Assembly (NCBI GenBank): GCA_026125835.1
Contig: JAHCKJ010000014.1
Coordinates: forward strand, 1-17,328
Source: Sphingopyxis sp.
GTDB taxonomy: Bacteria; Pseudomonadota; Alphaproteobacteria; Sphingomonadales; Sphingomonadaceae
Direction: 5' to 3'
Length of the DNA: 17,328 nt
In this document: positions 1 through 7,536 of the stretch, in pieces
How positions within the stretch are numbered: the stretch's first letter is position 1
Layout of the letters: every line of letters begins with the position of its first letter
Translations under genes and position numbers: made by a program
Notes under the pieces: generated by a model
The model's input: the letters and a program-made list of their open reading frames with translations, nothing else
What the model was told of the DNA's origin: nothing
The model's database searches: none

Positions 1-604
1 TGAGTTGTTGTTCTCCCCAGCGCCCGCGCGCCTTCGGCGCATTGCGCAGCGCGTTGACCAGCTTCGCGGCCTCGCTCGACACGCGCTCGTTCTGCGCGCG
101 CATCGATTCAATCTGGCCCTGCAACATGCCGAACGCGCTCTGCCGCTCGGTCTCGACCTTCTTCACCTCGGTCTCATATTTCTCCAGCCGCTCGTGAACG
201 GGTTGCAGCAGCGCGCGCAGATTCTGTCCCGCGGTTGCCTCGCTTTCTTTGAACCGCGCTTCGGCGCGATCGAGGAATGCCTTTTGCGCTTCGCCGAGCA
301 TCGCCTGTCCGACCTCGCGGAACTGCGCGGTCAGCGCCGCCTGCGCGTCCTGAAGCTGCCGGATCTGCGCATCATGCGCGGCGTCCTTTTCCTTCTGCGC
401 GGCGAGCAGCGCCGATAGCTGGATGTCGGCGGCCTTGCGCGCCTCGGCCTCGCCCGCAAGGTCGGACACCGCCGCCTTGAACCGCTCCGAAAGCCCGTCG
501 CGCTCGGCCTTGAGCGCGCCCGCCTGGCGCCCCGCGAACAGCCAGCCGATCAGCGCGCCGATCGCAAGGGCAACAAGGGCGACAATAAGCGAGGTTCCAT
601 CCAT
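1..604 (-). CDS. rmuC: DNA recombination protein RmuC, N-terminal part (cut by window edge)
   Basis: RmuC is a predicted nuclease-related protein that limits rearrangements between inverted repeats. About 201 codons lie in the window and the rest is beyond base 1. Residues 5-24 form one N-terminal membrane anchor (LIVALVALAIGALIGWLFAG). A long Ala/Glu/Lys/Gln-rich coiled coil follows, to about residue 185. The visible end carries the family hallmark ALRNAPKARGRWGEQQL, which opens the RmuC core domain. The start is the ATG at 604-602, which gives the membrane anchor directly; a second ATG at 600-598 is in another frame. The gene lies 33 bp after the HExxH gene on the same strand, but a LexA-type box in that gap suggests its own SOS-linked control. 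The identification is firm; the catalytic core cannot be seen. Confidence 0.93.
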   Translation of the reverse strand, partial: MDGTSLIVALVALAIGALIGWLFAGRQAGALKAERDGLSERFKAAVSDLAGEAEARKAADIQLSALLAAQKEKDAAHDAQIRQLQDAQAALTAQFREVGQAMLGEAQKAFLDRAEARFKESEATAGQNLRALLQPVHERLEKYETEVKKVETERQSAFGMLQGQIESMRAQNERVSSEAAKLVNALRNAPKARGRWGEQQL

Positions 605-609
605 AGTCA

Positions 610-624
610 GAACATAGGACGAAC
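610..624 (-). promoter_or_regulatory. Predicted LexA (SOS) operator of rmuC
   Basis: On the minus strand this reads GTTC-GTCCTAT-GTTC, a perfect match to the alphaproteobacterial LexA box GTTC-N7-GTTC. It lies 5 bp upstream of the rmuC ATG and within the 33-bp gap after the preceding gene. The spacer TAT followed by GTT could also serve as part of a -10 element, so LexA binding would block transcription. The match is seen in the sequence; LexA control is inferred. Confidence 0.7.
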
Positions 625-637
625 GCCGGGTGTCTGG

Positions 638-1114
638 CTAGTCGGTAATTGCGCGGAACGGCAGGATCGCGCGATACGCCTCGACCCCCGGACCGCCGCC
701 AACAATGACACCCTGCATCAGCAGCCAGTAATGGCGGACGATTTCAGCTTGCTGCTCCAGCCCGTACCGTTCGAGCGACCACCCTGGCTTCAGGCTGTAA
801 CTGTACCTCGCAAACGGGTGGCGCATCAGCACCAGATACCAGCGGCCGCGCGTCTGCGCCTGCCACACATGGACCATTTCATGGATGAACAGTCCTTGCA
901 GCCGCTGCGACGCGGCACTGAAATCGTCGCAATACAGGTCGCCGTGCGGGTTGAAATGCAGGCTGCCCATCGGCGCCATGACGACATGGCGGGGCTGGAA
1001 AAAGATCCATTTGTGATGACAGACGCGCACGCGGTCATACACGATCGCGTCGCCGAACACCGTCCGGGCAAGCGCGACCTCGCCGCTGGTCAGGGGCCGC
1101 GAGGCGCGCGCCAT
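638..1114 (-). CDS. HExxH metallopeptidase-like protein ('vgr-related' family of sphingomonads)
   Basis: A 158-residue soluble protein without a signal peptide. Residues 78-85 read HEMVHVWQ, an HExxH zinc-binding motif with the HxxQ extension typical of DUF4157/eCIS-core metallopeptidase-like domains. A later helix (GLEQQAEIVRH, about 118-128) holds Glu residues that could supply a third metal ligand. The N-terminal half has a conserved-looking block, FQPRHVVMAP...HPxGDLYCDDF. Sphingomonad homologues are usually annotated 'vgr related protein', but no VgrG-like region is visible and the name says little. The ATG is 6 bp after the stop of the PCu(A)C gene, so the two are probably co-transcribed. 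Metal binding is likely; the peptidase activity and substrate are unknown. Confidence 0.8.
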   Translation of the reverse strand: MARASRPLTSGEVALARTVFGDAIVYDRVRVCHHKWIFFQPRHVVMAPMGSLHFNPHGDLYCDDFSAASQRLQGLFIHEMVHVWQAQTRGRWYLVLMRHPFARYSYSLKPGWSLERYGLEQQAEIVRHYWLLMQGVIVGGGPGVEAYRAILPFRAITD

Positions 1115-1120
1115 CGGCGC

Positions 1121-1660
1121 TTACTGCTTGGCTGCGTCGGCCGCCGCCTTGTCCTCGCCCTTGTTCTCACCATGCCCCATCGCGCTATGGTCCATCGCGG
1201 CTTCGCCGGTCGCGCCTTCGGCGGGCTTGATCACCAGGTCGAACAGGATGCGTTCGTTATTGTTGTTGGTGAAGACGAACTGCATCGGCAATTTGCCCGC
1301 GCGCACCGCGGCGCCGTTGATGCCCCAGATCATCAGATGCTTGCCGCCCTGTTTGAACACCAGCTCGCCCTTGGCCGGAACGTCGGCGCTGGTGATCGGC
1401 TTCATCGTCATGACGCCATTTTCGCGGAGGCTTTCGTGCATTTCGACGCGCTGCGCGAGGTCGGTGGTGACCGCCACCAGCTGGACCGGCTGCGGCCCGC
1501 CCTGGACGCGGAAATAGCCGACGGCGGGGCGGTCGGGCGTCGTGCCCAACACGACATGGCCGCTGACGACGTTGAGCGGTTTTGCCGCACCCAGATTGTC
1601 CCCGCAGGCGGACAGGGCCAGTGCGGTGGCGGCAAGAGCGGCGATGGCGAAGGGTTTCAT
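1121..1660 (-). CDS. Copper chaperone PCu(A)C family lipoprotein
   Basis: This is a periplasmic copper carrier that usually delivers Cu(I) to the CuA or CuB centres of cytochrome oxidases. The 179-residue protein begins with a lipoprotein signal: hydrophobic residues 4-16, then the lipobox LSAC with Cys19. The family motif H(M)x10Mx21HxM is complete: Met74-His75, Met86, His108 and Met110. A C-terminal tail (about residues 156-179) adds MDHSAMGHG followed by a charged Ala/Lys/Asp stretch. Its Met/His residues could hold extra copper, which is an inference. It is the first gene of the minus-strand group and is divergent from dnaK, with 151 bp between the starts. No cytochrome oxidase or Sco gene is in the window. 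A purine-rich GGAG lies upstream of the ATG, slightly far. Confidence 0.93.
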   Translation of the reverse strand: MKPFAIAALAATALALSACGDNLGAAKPLNVVSGHVVLGTTPDRPAVGYFRVQGGPQPVQLVAVTTDLAQRVEMHESLRENGVMTMKPITSADVPAKGELVFKQGGKHLMIWGINGAAVRAGKLPMQFVFTNNNNERILFDLVIKPAEGATGEAAMDHSAMGHGENKGEDKAAADAAKQ

Positions 1661-1716
1661 GGCGGGGGACTCCGTAACAGCGCGGGATTTCCTGTCCCCG
1701 ATAAGCGGTCAAAGCC

Positions 1717-1747
1717 CTTGTGCCAAGGATTAGCGCACCTATATCGC
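1717..1747 (+). promoter_or_regulatory. Predicted RpoH (sigma-32) heat-shock promoter of dnaKJ
   Basis: CTTG at 1717-1720 is followed by a 17-base spacer and CCTATATCGC at 1738-1747. The known alphaproteobacterial heat-shock consensus is CTTG-N17/18-CYTATNTNNG, so only the last G differs. Transcription would start near 1753-1757, leaving a leader of about 55-60 bases before dnaK. Confidence 0.75.
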
Positions 1748-1811
1748 GCCCAGAACCCCATGTCCGGCGTGCCTTTTCAGGGCGCCGCAGAAGCAACAAG
1801 GACGAGTATAA

Positions 1812-3719
1812 ATGGCAAAAGTGATCGGGATCGACCTCGGCACCACCAACAGCTGTGTCGCGGTGATGGAAGGCGGCAAGCCCAAGGTTATCGAAAATGT
1901 CGAAGGCACGCGGACGACCCCGTCGATCGTCGCCTTCGCGAAGGACGGCGAGCGCCTGATCGGCCAGCCGGCCAAGCGCCAGGCGGTCACCAACCCCGAA
2001 AACACCATCTTTGCGGTGAAGCGCCTGATCGGCCGCCGTTTCGACGATCCGATCACCAAGAAGGACACCGAGCTGGTCCCCTACACCATCGTCAAGGGCA
2101 CCAACGGCGACGCGTGGGTCAAGGCGGGCGGCGAGGATTATTCGCCGTCGCAGATTTCGGCCTTCATCCTGCAGAAGATGAAGGAAACCGCCGAAGCGTA
2201 CCTTGGCGAAAAGGTCGAGCAGGCGGTGATCACCGTTCCCGCCTACTTCAACGACGCCCAGCGTCAGGCGACCAAGGACGCGGGCAAGATCGCGGGCCTC
2301 GAAGTGTTGCGCATCATCAACGAGCCGACCGCGGCGGCGCTCGCCTATGGCCTCGACAAGACGGAGAACAAGACGATCGCGGTCTATGACCTTGGCGGCG
2401 GTACGTTCGACATCTCGATCCTCGAAGTGGGCGACGGCGTGTTCGAGGTGAAGTCGACCAATGGCGACACTTTCCTGGGTGGTGAGGATTTCGACAGCAA
2501 GCTGGTCGAATATCTCGCCGACGGTTTCAAGAAGGACGAAGGGATCGACCTGCGCGGTGACAAGCTCGCGCTCCAGCGGCTGAAGGAAGCCGCCGAAAAG
2601 GCGAAGATCGAGCTGTCGTCGGCGGCGACGACCGAGGTCAACCTGCCCTTCATCACCGCCGACGCCAACGGGCCGAAGCACCTCGTCAAGACGATCACGC
2701 GCGCCGACCTGGAAAAGCTGGTCGAGGAGCTGGTCAAGCGCACGCTGGAACCCTGCAAGAAGGCGATCAAGGACGCCGGCGTCAGCGCCAAGGACATCGA
2801 CGAGGTCGTGCTGGTCGGCGGCATGACGCGCATGCCGCGCGTCCGCGAAGTCGTGAAGGATTTCTTTGGCAAGGAACCGCACACCGGCGTGAACCCCGAC
2901 GAAGTCGTGGCGATCGGCGCCGCGATCCAGGCGGGCGTGCTGCAGGGTGACGTCAAGGACGTGCTGCTGCTCGACGTGACCCCGCTGTCGCTGGGCATCG
3001 AAACGCTGGGCGGCATCATGACCAAGATGATCGACCGCAACACGACGATCCCGACCAAGAAGAGCCAGGTCTACTCGACTGCCGACGACAATCAGTCGGC
3101 GGTGACGATCCGCGTGTTCCAGGGCGAGCGCGAAATGGCGGCGGACAACAAGCTGCTCGGCCAGTTCGACCTGGTCGGCATTCCTCCGGCCCCGCGCGGC
3201 GTGCCGCAAATCGAGGTGACGTTCGACATCGACGCCAACGGCATCGTGTCGGTCCACGCCAAGGACAAGGGCACCGGCAAGGAACAGCAGATCAAGATCC
3301 AGGCCTCGGGCGGCCTTAGCGACGCCGACATCGACCAGATGGTCAAGGACGCCGAGCAGTTCGCCGAAGAGGACAAGAAGCGCCGCGAGGCCGCCGAAGC
3401 GAAGAACAACGCCGAAAGCCTGATCCACTCGACCGAACGCCAGATCGCCGAGCATGGCGACAAGATCGACGCGGGCCTGAAGTCCGAGATCGAAGCCGCG
3501 ATCGCCGAAGCGAAAAGTGCGGTCGAAGGCGGCGACAGCGCCGCGATGACCGAAAAAAGCCAGGCGCTGGCGCAGGTCGCGATGAAGCTTGGCCAGGCGA
3601 TCTACGAAAAGGAACAGCAGGCGGCCGCAGCCCCCGGCGGTGACGAGGCTGGCGAGACGAAGGCCGACGAAGATGTCGTCGACGCCGAATTCTCCGAAGT
3701 CGAAGACGACAAGAAGTAA
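1812..3719 (+). CDS. dnaK: Molecular chaperone DnaK (Hsp70)
   Basis: A cytosolic ATP-dependent chaperone that binds exposed hydrophobic segments of client proteins and works with DnaJ and GrpE. The 635 residues match the usual length (E. coli 638). Visible landmarks are the phosphate-1 loop IGIDLGTTNSCVAV (5-18), the phosphate-2 loop YDLGGGTFD (193-201) with the autophosphorylation-type Thr199, the adenosine motif VGGMTRMP (about 335-342) and the interdomain linker DVLLLDVTPL (383-392). The substrate-binding domain and a helical lid follow, ending in an acidic tail, EFSEVEDDKK. An AAGGA ribosome site at 1798-1802 lies 9 bases before the ATG. An RpoH-type promoter lies upstream and dnaJ lies 134 bp downstream. 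Confidence 0.99.
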   Translation: MAKVIGIDLGTTNSCVAVMEGGKPKVIENVEGTRTTPSIVAFAKDGERLIGQPAKRQAVTNPENTIFAVKRLIGRRFDDPITKKDTELVPYTIVKGTNGDAWVKAGGEDYSPSQISAFILQKMKETAEAYLGEKVEQAVITVPAYFNDAQRQATKDAGKIAGLEVLRIINEPTAAALAYGLDKTENKTIAVYDLGGGTFDISILEVGDGVFEVKSTNGDTFLGGEDFDSKLVEYLADGFKKDEGIDLRGDKLALQRLKEAAEKAKIELSSAATTEVNLPFITADANGPKHLVKTITRADLEKLVEELVKRTLEPCKKAIKDAGVSAKDIDEVVLVGGMTRMPRVREVVKDFFGKEPHTGVNPDEVVAIGAAIQAGVLQGDVKDVLLLDVTPLSLGIETLGGIMTKMIDRNTTIPTKKSQVYSTADDNQSAVTIRVFQGEREMAADNKLLGQFDLVGIPPAPRGVPQIEVTFDIDANGIVSVHAKDKGTGKEQQIKIQASGGLSDADIDQMVKDAEQFAEEDKKRREAAEAKNNAESLIHSTERQIAEHGDKIDAGLKSEIEAAIAEAKSAVEGGDSAAMTEKSQALAQVAMKLGQAIYEKEQQAAAAPGGDEAGETKADEDVVDAEFSEVEDDKK

Positions 3720-3735
3720 AGGCTGTCCTTCCATG

Positions 3736-3821
3736 CCGTTCGTGCTGAGCTTGTCGAAGCACCGTCCTTTCTCTTCCGCTGTGAAGAAAGAACGGCCCTT
3801 CGACAGGCTCAGGGCGAACGG
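3736..3821. repeat. REP-like inverted repeat between dnaK and dnaJ
   Basis: Two 37-base arms (3736-3772 and 3785-3821) are inverted copies with six mismatches, separated by 12 bases. Each arm also folds on itself: the left arm pairs GTGCT with AGCAC, and the right arm pairs GCCCT with AGGGC. The two arms differ inside these short stems, but both sides change together, so pairing is kept in each. The core resembles the CTTCGACAGGCTCAGG-type repeat common in sphingomonad genomes. It lies within the presumed dnaK-dnaJ transcript and could act as an mRNA stability or attenuation element. Confidence 0.85.
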
Positions 3822-3853
3822 ATATGGGTGGGCGCGCTAGGGGCCGATAGATA

Positions 3854-4972
3854 ATGTCGCTCGACATCGATTATTACGAACTGCTCGAATGCGAACGCAC
3901 CGCCGACGAGGCGACGCTGAAGGCCAGCTATCGCAAGCTGGCGATGAAATACCACCCCGACAAGAATCCGGGGTGCAAGGACAGCGAAGCGCGCTTCAAG
4001 GCGATCAGCGAAGCCTATGACTGCCTGCGCGATCCGCAGAAGCGCGCCGCTTACGACCGGTTCGGCAAGACCGGCAGCCCGAACGGCTTTGGCGGCGGCA
4101 GCGCCGATTTCGGCGACATCGGCGATATTTTCGAATCGATCTTCGGCTCGGCGTTCGGTGGCGGGCGCCAGCAGCGCGGTCCGGCGCGCGGCGCCGACTT
4201 GCGTTACGACATGGAGATCCGGCTGGAGGACGCCTTTACCGGCGTCACACGCGAGATCGAGGTCGATGTCGCGGCGCGCTGCGACGCGTGCGAGGGATCG
4301 GGCGCCAAGCCCGGTACCCGGACGAGCCGCTGTTCGACCTGCGCCGGCCACGGCAAGGTGCGCGCGCAGCAGGGTTTCTTCATGGTCGAGCGCACCTGCC
4401 CGACCTGCCAGGGCGCGGGCGAGGTCATCGCCGATCCGTGCAATACATGCCATGGCGAGGGCCGCGTCGACCGGCGCAAGACGCTGACCGTCAACATCCC
4501 GCCCGGCGTCGACGAGGGAACGCGCATCCGCCTGTCGGGCGAGGGCGAGAGCGGCGCGCGCGGCGCGGCGCCGGGCGACCTGTATATTTTCCTGCACATG
4601 GCGCGGCACAAGGTTTTCGAGCGCGAGGGCACGACATTGTTCACCCGCGCGCCGATCAGCTTTACCACCGCGGCACTGGGCGGCGAGATCAGCATCCCCG
4701 GCCTCGATGGCGCGCGGCACGACATCAGCATTCCCGCGGGCATCCAGTCGGGCAAGCAATTGCGCCAGCGCGGCGCCGGCATGCCGGTGCTGAACGGGCG
4801 CGGCCACGGCGACCTGGTGGTCCAGATCGATGTCGAAACCCCGACGCGGTTGAGCGCCCGGCAAAAGGAATTGCTGCGCGAATTCCGCGAGACCGAAACC
4901 GGCGAGGAATGCCCCGCCAGCCAGGGCTTTTTCGGGCGGATCAAGGATATGTGGGACGATCTGACGGATTAG
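3854..4972 (+). CDS. dnaJ: Molecular chaperone DnaJ (Hsp40, type I)
   Basis: The co-chaperone that delivers clients to DnaK and stimulates its ATPase. The 372 residues show the complete type I layout. The J domain (about 6-70) carries the HPD motif at 34-36. A Gly/Phe-rich linker (about 74-108) follows. Four zinc CxxCxGxG repeats begin at Cys143, Cys160, Cys182 and Cys196. The C-terminal client-binding domains follow, including RGAGMPVLNGRGHGDL (306-321). The start MSLDIDYYELLE gives the normal J-domain N-terminus. A weak ribosome site, AGGGG, lies 10 bases upstream. The gene follows dnaK and probably shares its heat-shock promoter, although a REP-like repeat lies between them. Confidence 0.98.
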   Translation: MSLDIDYYELLECERTADEATLKASYRKLAMKYHPDKNPGCKDSEARFKAISEAYDCLRDPQKRAAYDRFGKTGSPNGFGGGSADFGDIGDIFESIFGSAFGGGRQQRGPARGADLRYDMEIRLEDAFTGVTREIEVDVAARCDACEGSGAKPGTRTSRCSTCAGHGKVRAQQGFFMVERTCPTCQGAGEVIADPCNTCHGEGRVDRRKTLTVNIPPGVDEGTRIRLSGEGESGARGAAPGDLYIFLHMARHKVFEREGTTLFTRAPISFTTAALGGEISIPGLDGARHDISIPAGIQSGKQLRQRGAGMPVLNGRGHGDLVVQIDVETPTRLSARQKELLREFRETETGEECPASQGFFGRIKDMWDDLTD

Positions 4973-4979
4973 GATGTCC

Positions 4980-5067
4980 GTCGCCCCCGCCAAGGCGGGG
5001 GCCGCTGTCGGCCTTTTTCTCGGTCGCTGCGTAAACCGATTGCGGCCCCCGCCTCCGCGGGGGCGAC
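4980..5067. repeat. Inverted pair of GC-rich hairpins between convergent dnaJ and patatin genes; possible bidirectional terminator
   Basis: The left unit (4980-5005) and right unit (5042-5067) are inverted copies that match at 24 of 26 positions. Each unit forms its own strong hairpin: GCCCCCGCC/GGCGGGGGC with an AA loop at 4983-5002, and GCCCCCGC/GCGGGGGC with a CTCC loop at 5045-5064. The unit starts GTCGCCCCCGC, a REP-type sequence seen often in sphingomonads, and differs from the repeat between dnaK and dnaJ. It fills the space between the dnaJ stop and the patatin stop, so it may end transcription from both sides; a short T run occurs at 5014-5018. Confidence 0.8.
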
Positions 5068-5073
5068 AGCCAC

Positions 5074-7380
5074 TTATCCGATTTCGCCCCTTAACTCCGC
5101 AATCAGTGCCTTGACCTTCGGCAACCGCCCCTCCTCCTCATCCAGTATCGCATGGAAGGCGCGCCGTTTGATCGCCGCGAGCTCGTCGGCGCTCAGCGCG
5201 CCGCCAACACTGCTCGCGACAATATCGATCAGCCGGTCGGCGCCGTGCAGCCGCCCCCATAGATAGTCGTTCTCGCGATAGGCGCGGCTGAAAAAGGCGC
5301 CGAAGCTGTTGAACTCGATGCCCTTGAGCATCGCCGCCGCGCCGCCGGTGCGGATCGCGGTCGCGTCGGACGGCGAAATGCGGTCGATCTTGATCGGGTC
5401 GAACTCGTCGAATCCCTCGCCCTGCAACAGCGGCAGCGTCGCGATGTCGTAGAAGGGATAGCCGAGATAGGCGAGCAGCAGCGTCCGCCGGTCGTCCTTG
5501 GGCAGCGCCGCCAGTCCGGCAGCGATCAATATATCGGCCTCGGCATCGGCGGCGACCAGATCGCGTCGCTGCGCAATGGCGTCGATCCACTCGCCGGGCG
5601 CCGTGTCGACGGGGACGTCGAGCGCGGCGAGCCAGTGGTCGCCTTCGCGTTCCAGATAAAGGCCGAGCGCGGCGAAAATCGCCTTGCGCATATCCTCGCA
5701 CACCGGGTCGCGCCCGTCGCGCGTTGCTTCAACCGCGGCATCGAGCTCGCGCGCCAGGAAACGCAGGCGGCGGATCCGAAACCCCAGGTCATGGATGCGG
5801 AAAAAGTCGATCGCGTCACCGCTGGCGCCCGCCCCCTGGCGCCCCGAAATGCGGTCGAGACCGCGCGCGCGCACCTCGTCCCACAAAGCGCGGCGGCGGT
5901 TCGCGCGATGGACGTCGCCTTCCGCAGGCGACAGCCGGTCGATCGTCCGCACCAGTTCTTCGACCACCGCCGACAATTTGAGGTGGCCATAGGGCGCATA
6001 GGCGAAACCGGCGCGCGCCGCGGCCTGCTCCTGCGCGCGCGCGCGCCATTTGGCGAGCCGCGCGGGGGTCGGCGTGTCGAGAAAAAAAGTCGTGCCGAAC
6101 AAGGCCGCCACTTGCTCCTCGACCTCTACCTTCATCGCATCGACGACGCGCTGCATCCGGCGGATCCGGCGCGACATGCCCTCGATCGCCTCGACATTGT
6201 CGCGGATCGGCTGTTCGCGGGGAATTTCGGACAGCGCGCCGAGGATCGTCGACAGAAAGCCCGGCAGGCGCGGTTCAGCGCCGCCCGCGCCCGCGCCGGG
6301 CTTGCCGAAGCTGATCGAGCGGAAATCGGGCTTGGGGTCGATATAGACGAAACGCCGGTCGATCTCGCGCCGCGCCGGGCGCTGCTTGAGCGCCGCGATG
6401 GCCGGACGGAACGGTGCGTTTGCCAGCACCGACCCGTCGATCAGCACCCGGTCGGCGGGATCGGCCTCGCCGCTCGCCGGCAGCTGGACGCGCAGAAAGG
6501 CGTCGCGCGACGGCCAGGCGATCGCCCGCTTCTCGATCACCCGGTCGATTTCGCGGAGCGTGAAGGGCGGAAAGGCGCCGGGGAAGCTGGCGGTCGCGCG
6601 TGCCGCCGCCGCGAGCGCAGGCACGTCGCCGAGGTCGCTGCCCGGCGCGCCGCCACGGCGAAAGTGGAGGATCAGCCGGTGTTCCTGTTCGCTGACCCGC
6701 GGCGGGCTGTTGAGCGACAGCGGCATACTGTGCCCGGCAAAATCGGTGACCGAAACGAACAGGTCGACCGGCTGGCCGTCGGGCACCAGCGCCGGTCCCT
6801 GCGGCCCGCCGTCCATCGCGGCGAAAGCGTCGAACAGCAGGCCCGAAAAAATCTCGCCGCCGAACGGCGGTTCGAACCAGCGCGCCCGGACGAACCGCGA
6901 CAGTTTCGCGCGCACCTCCTCCTGCGCCGCCACGCCGACCGTGCGGTCGATAACATTGCCGCGCTTCTTCATCGCCCAGCCGGCGATCGGCACCGCCCAG
7001 AATTTGGTCGCCGCGGACAGCGGCCGTGCATCGGGATCGAGCAGGCTGTCGACGTCGGCATCGCCCAGCCACAAATCGGTGAGCGGGTCGAGCGACTGGC
7101 CGGTGGCAAGCGCGCGCGCCAGGAAAATGCCGTTGATGCCGCCCGCGCTGGCGCCCGCGACGATGTCGGTCAGGACGCGAAGCCGCACCGCGCTGTTCGC
7201 CTCGATCGCGGCGATCAGATCGCGATAGACGGCGCCGGCGCCGTCGACCGCGCGGCGTTCGTGAAAGGCGCGTGACGCGGCGGCGAGCCGCCACACCTCT
7301 TTGGTAATGCCGTGCATATAGACGGCGAGGCTGATGCCGCCGTAGCAAATCAGGGCGAAGCGCAGTTCCTTTTCCCGCAT
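5074..7380 (-). CDS. Patatin-like phospholipase with DUF3376-type C-terminus
   Basis: A predicted lipid acyl hydrolase with a Ser-Asp dyad. Numbering from the ATG at 7380 (768 residues), the oxyanion-loop region is CYGGISLAVYMHG (12-24). The nucleophile motif is GASAG with Ser78, and the second catalytic motif is DGS with Asp315, where most patatins have DGG or DGA. The long form with about 400 residues after the catalytic domain fits the TIGR03607/DUF3376 patatin-related family. No signal peptide is evident, so a cytosolic or membrane-surface site is likely. The frame extends 9 codons upstream to a TTG at 7407, but neither start has a clear ribosome site; I chose the ATG because it places the conserved block near the N-terminus. 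It is convergent with dnaJ and divergent from kup. The substrate is unknown. Confidence 0.93.
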   Translation of the reverse strand: MREKELRFALICYGGISLAVYMHGITKEVWRLAAASRAFHERRAVDGAGAVYRDLIAAIEANSAVRLRVLTDIVAGASAGGINGIFLARALATGQSLDPLTDLWLGDADVDSLLDPDARPLSAATKFWAVPIAGWAMKKRGNVIDRTVGVAAQEEVRAKLSRFVRARWFEPPFGGEIFSGLLFDAFAAMDGGPQGPALVPDGQPVDLFVSVTDFAGHSMPLSLNSPPRVSEQEHRLILHFRRGGAPGSDLGDVPALAAAARATASFPGAFPPFTLREIDRVIEKRAIAWPSRDAFLRVQLPASGEADPADRVLIDGSVLANAPFRPAIAALKQRPARREIDRRFVYIDPKPDFRSISFGKPGAGAGGAEPRLPGFLSTILGALSEIPREQPIRDNVEAIEGMSRRIRRMQRVVDAMKVEVEEQVAALFGTTFFLDTPTPARLAKWRARAQEQAAARAGFAYAPYGHLKLSAVVEELVRTIDRLSPAEGDVHRANRRRALWDEVRARGLDRISGRQGAGASGDAIDFFRIHDLGFRIRRLRFLARELDAAVEATRDGRDPVCEDMRKAIFAALGLYLEREGDHWLAALDVPVDTAPGEWIDAIAQRRDLVAADAEADILIAAGLAALPKDDRRTLLLAYLGYPFYDIATLPLLQGEGFDEFDPIKIDRISPSDATAIRTGGAAAMLKGIEFNSFGAFFSRAYRENDYLWGRLHGADRLIDIVASSVGGALSADELAAIKRRAFHAILDEEEGRLPKVKALIAELRGEIG

Positions 7381-7536
7381 GCGGACGGTGTAGCGCGGTT
7401 TTGCCAAGCTGGCGAAATTTTCGGCGCCACGCGACTTTTTTTACGCGCTTTTAATGGCAACCTACCCCCATCCGCATGGCGCCTTAACGCGCCCCCGCAC
7501 CACATGCCGACCCTCTCCCGCGACAGGATCTTGAGC

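Noticed and set aside
5..418. 137-codon plus-strand open frame
   Set aside because: It lies opposite rmuC, whose minus-strand reading has a membrane anchor, coiled coil and family motif.
731..2389. 552-codon plus-strand open frame across the HExxH and copper chaperone genes and the start of dnaK
   Set aside because: It overlaps three well-supported genes, and its product is Arg/His/Gly-rich without recognisable domains.
1257..3734. 825-codon open frame antisense to dnaK
   Set aside because: It is the mirror of a strongly coding GC-rich dnaK frame; the product is low-complexity Arg/Asp/Leu sequence with no family match and covers two real genes.
5635..7275. 546-codon open frame antisense to the patatin-like gene
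   Set aside because: It is a GC-driven shadow with no domain; the opposite strand has clear catalytic motifs.
7312..7536. N-terminal extension of kup into the patatin gene
   Set aside because: It would overlap the divergent gene and add atypical sequence; the ATG at 7537 has a ribosome site and gives the usual family N-terminus.
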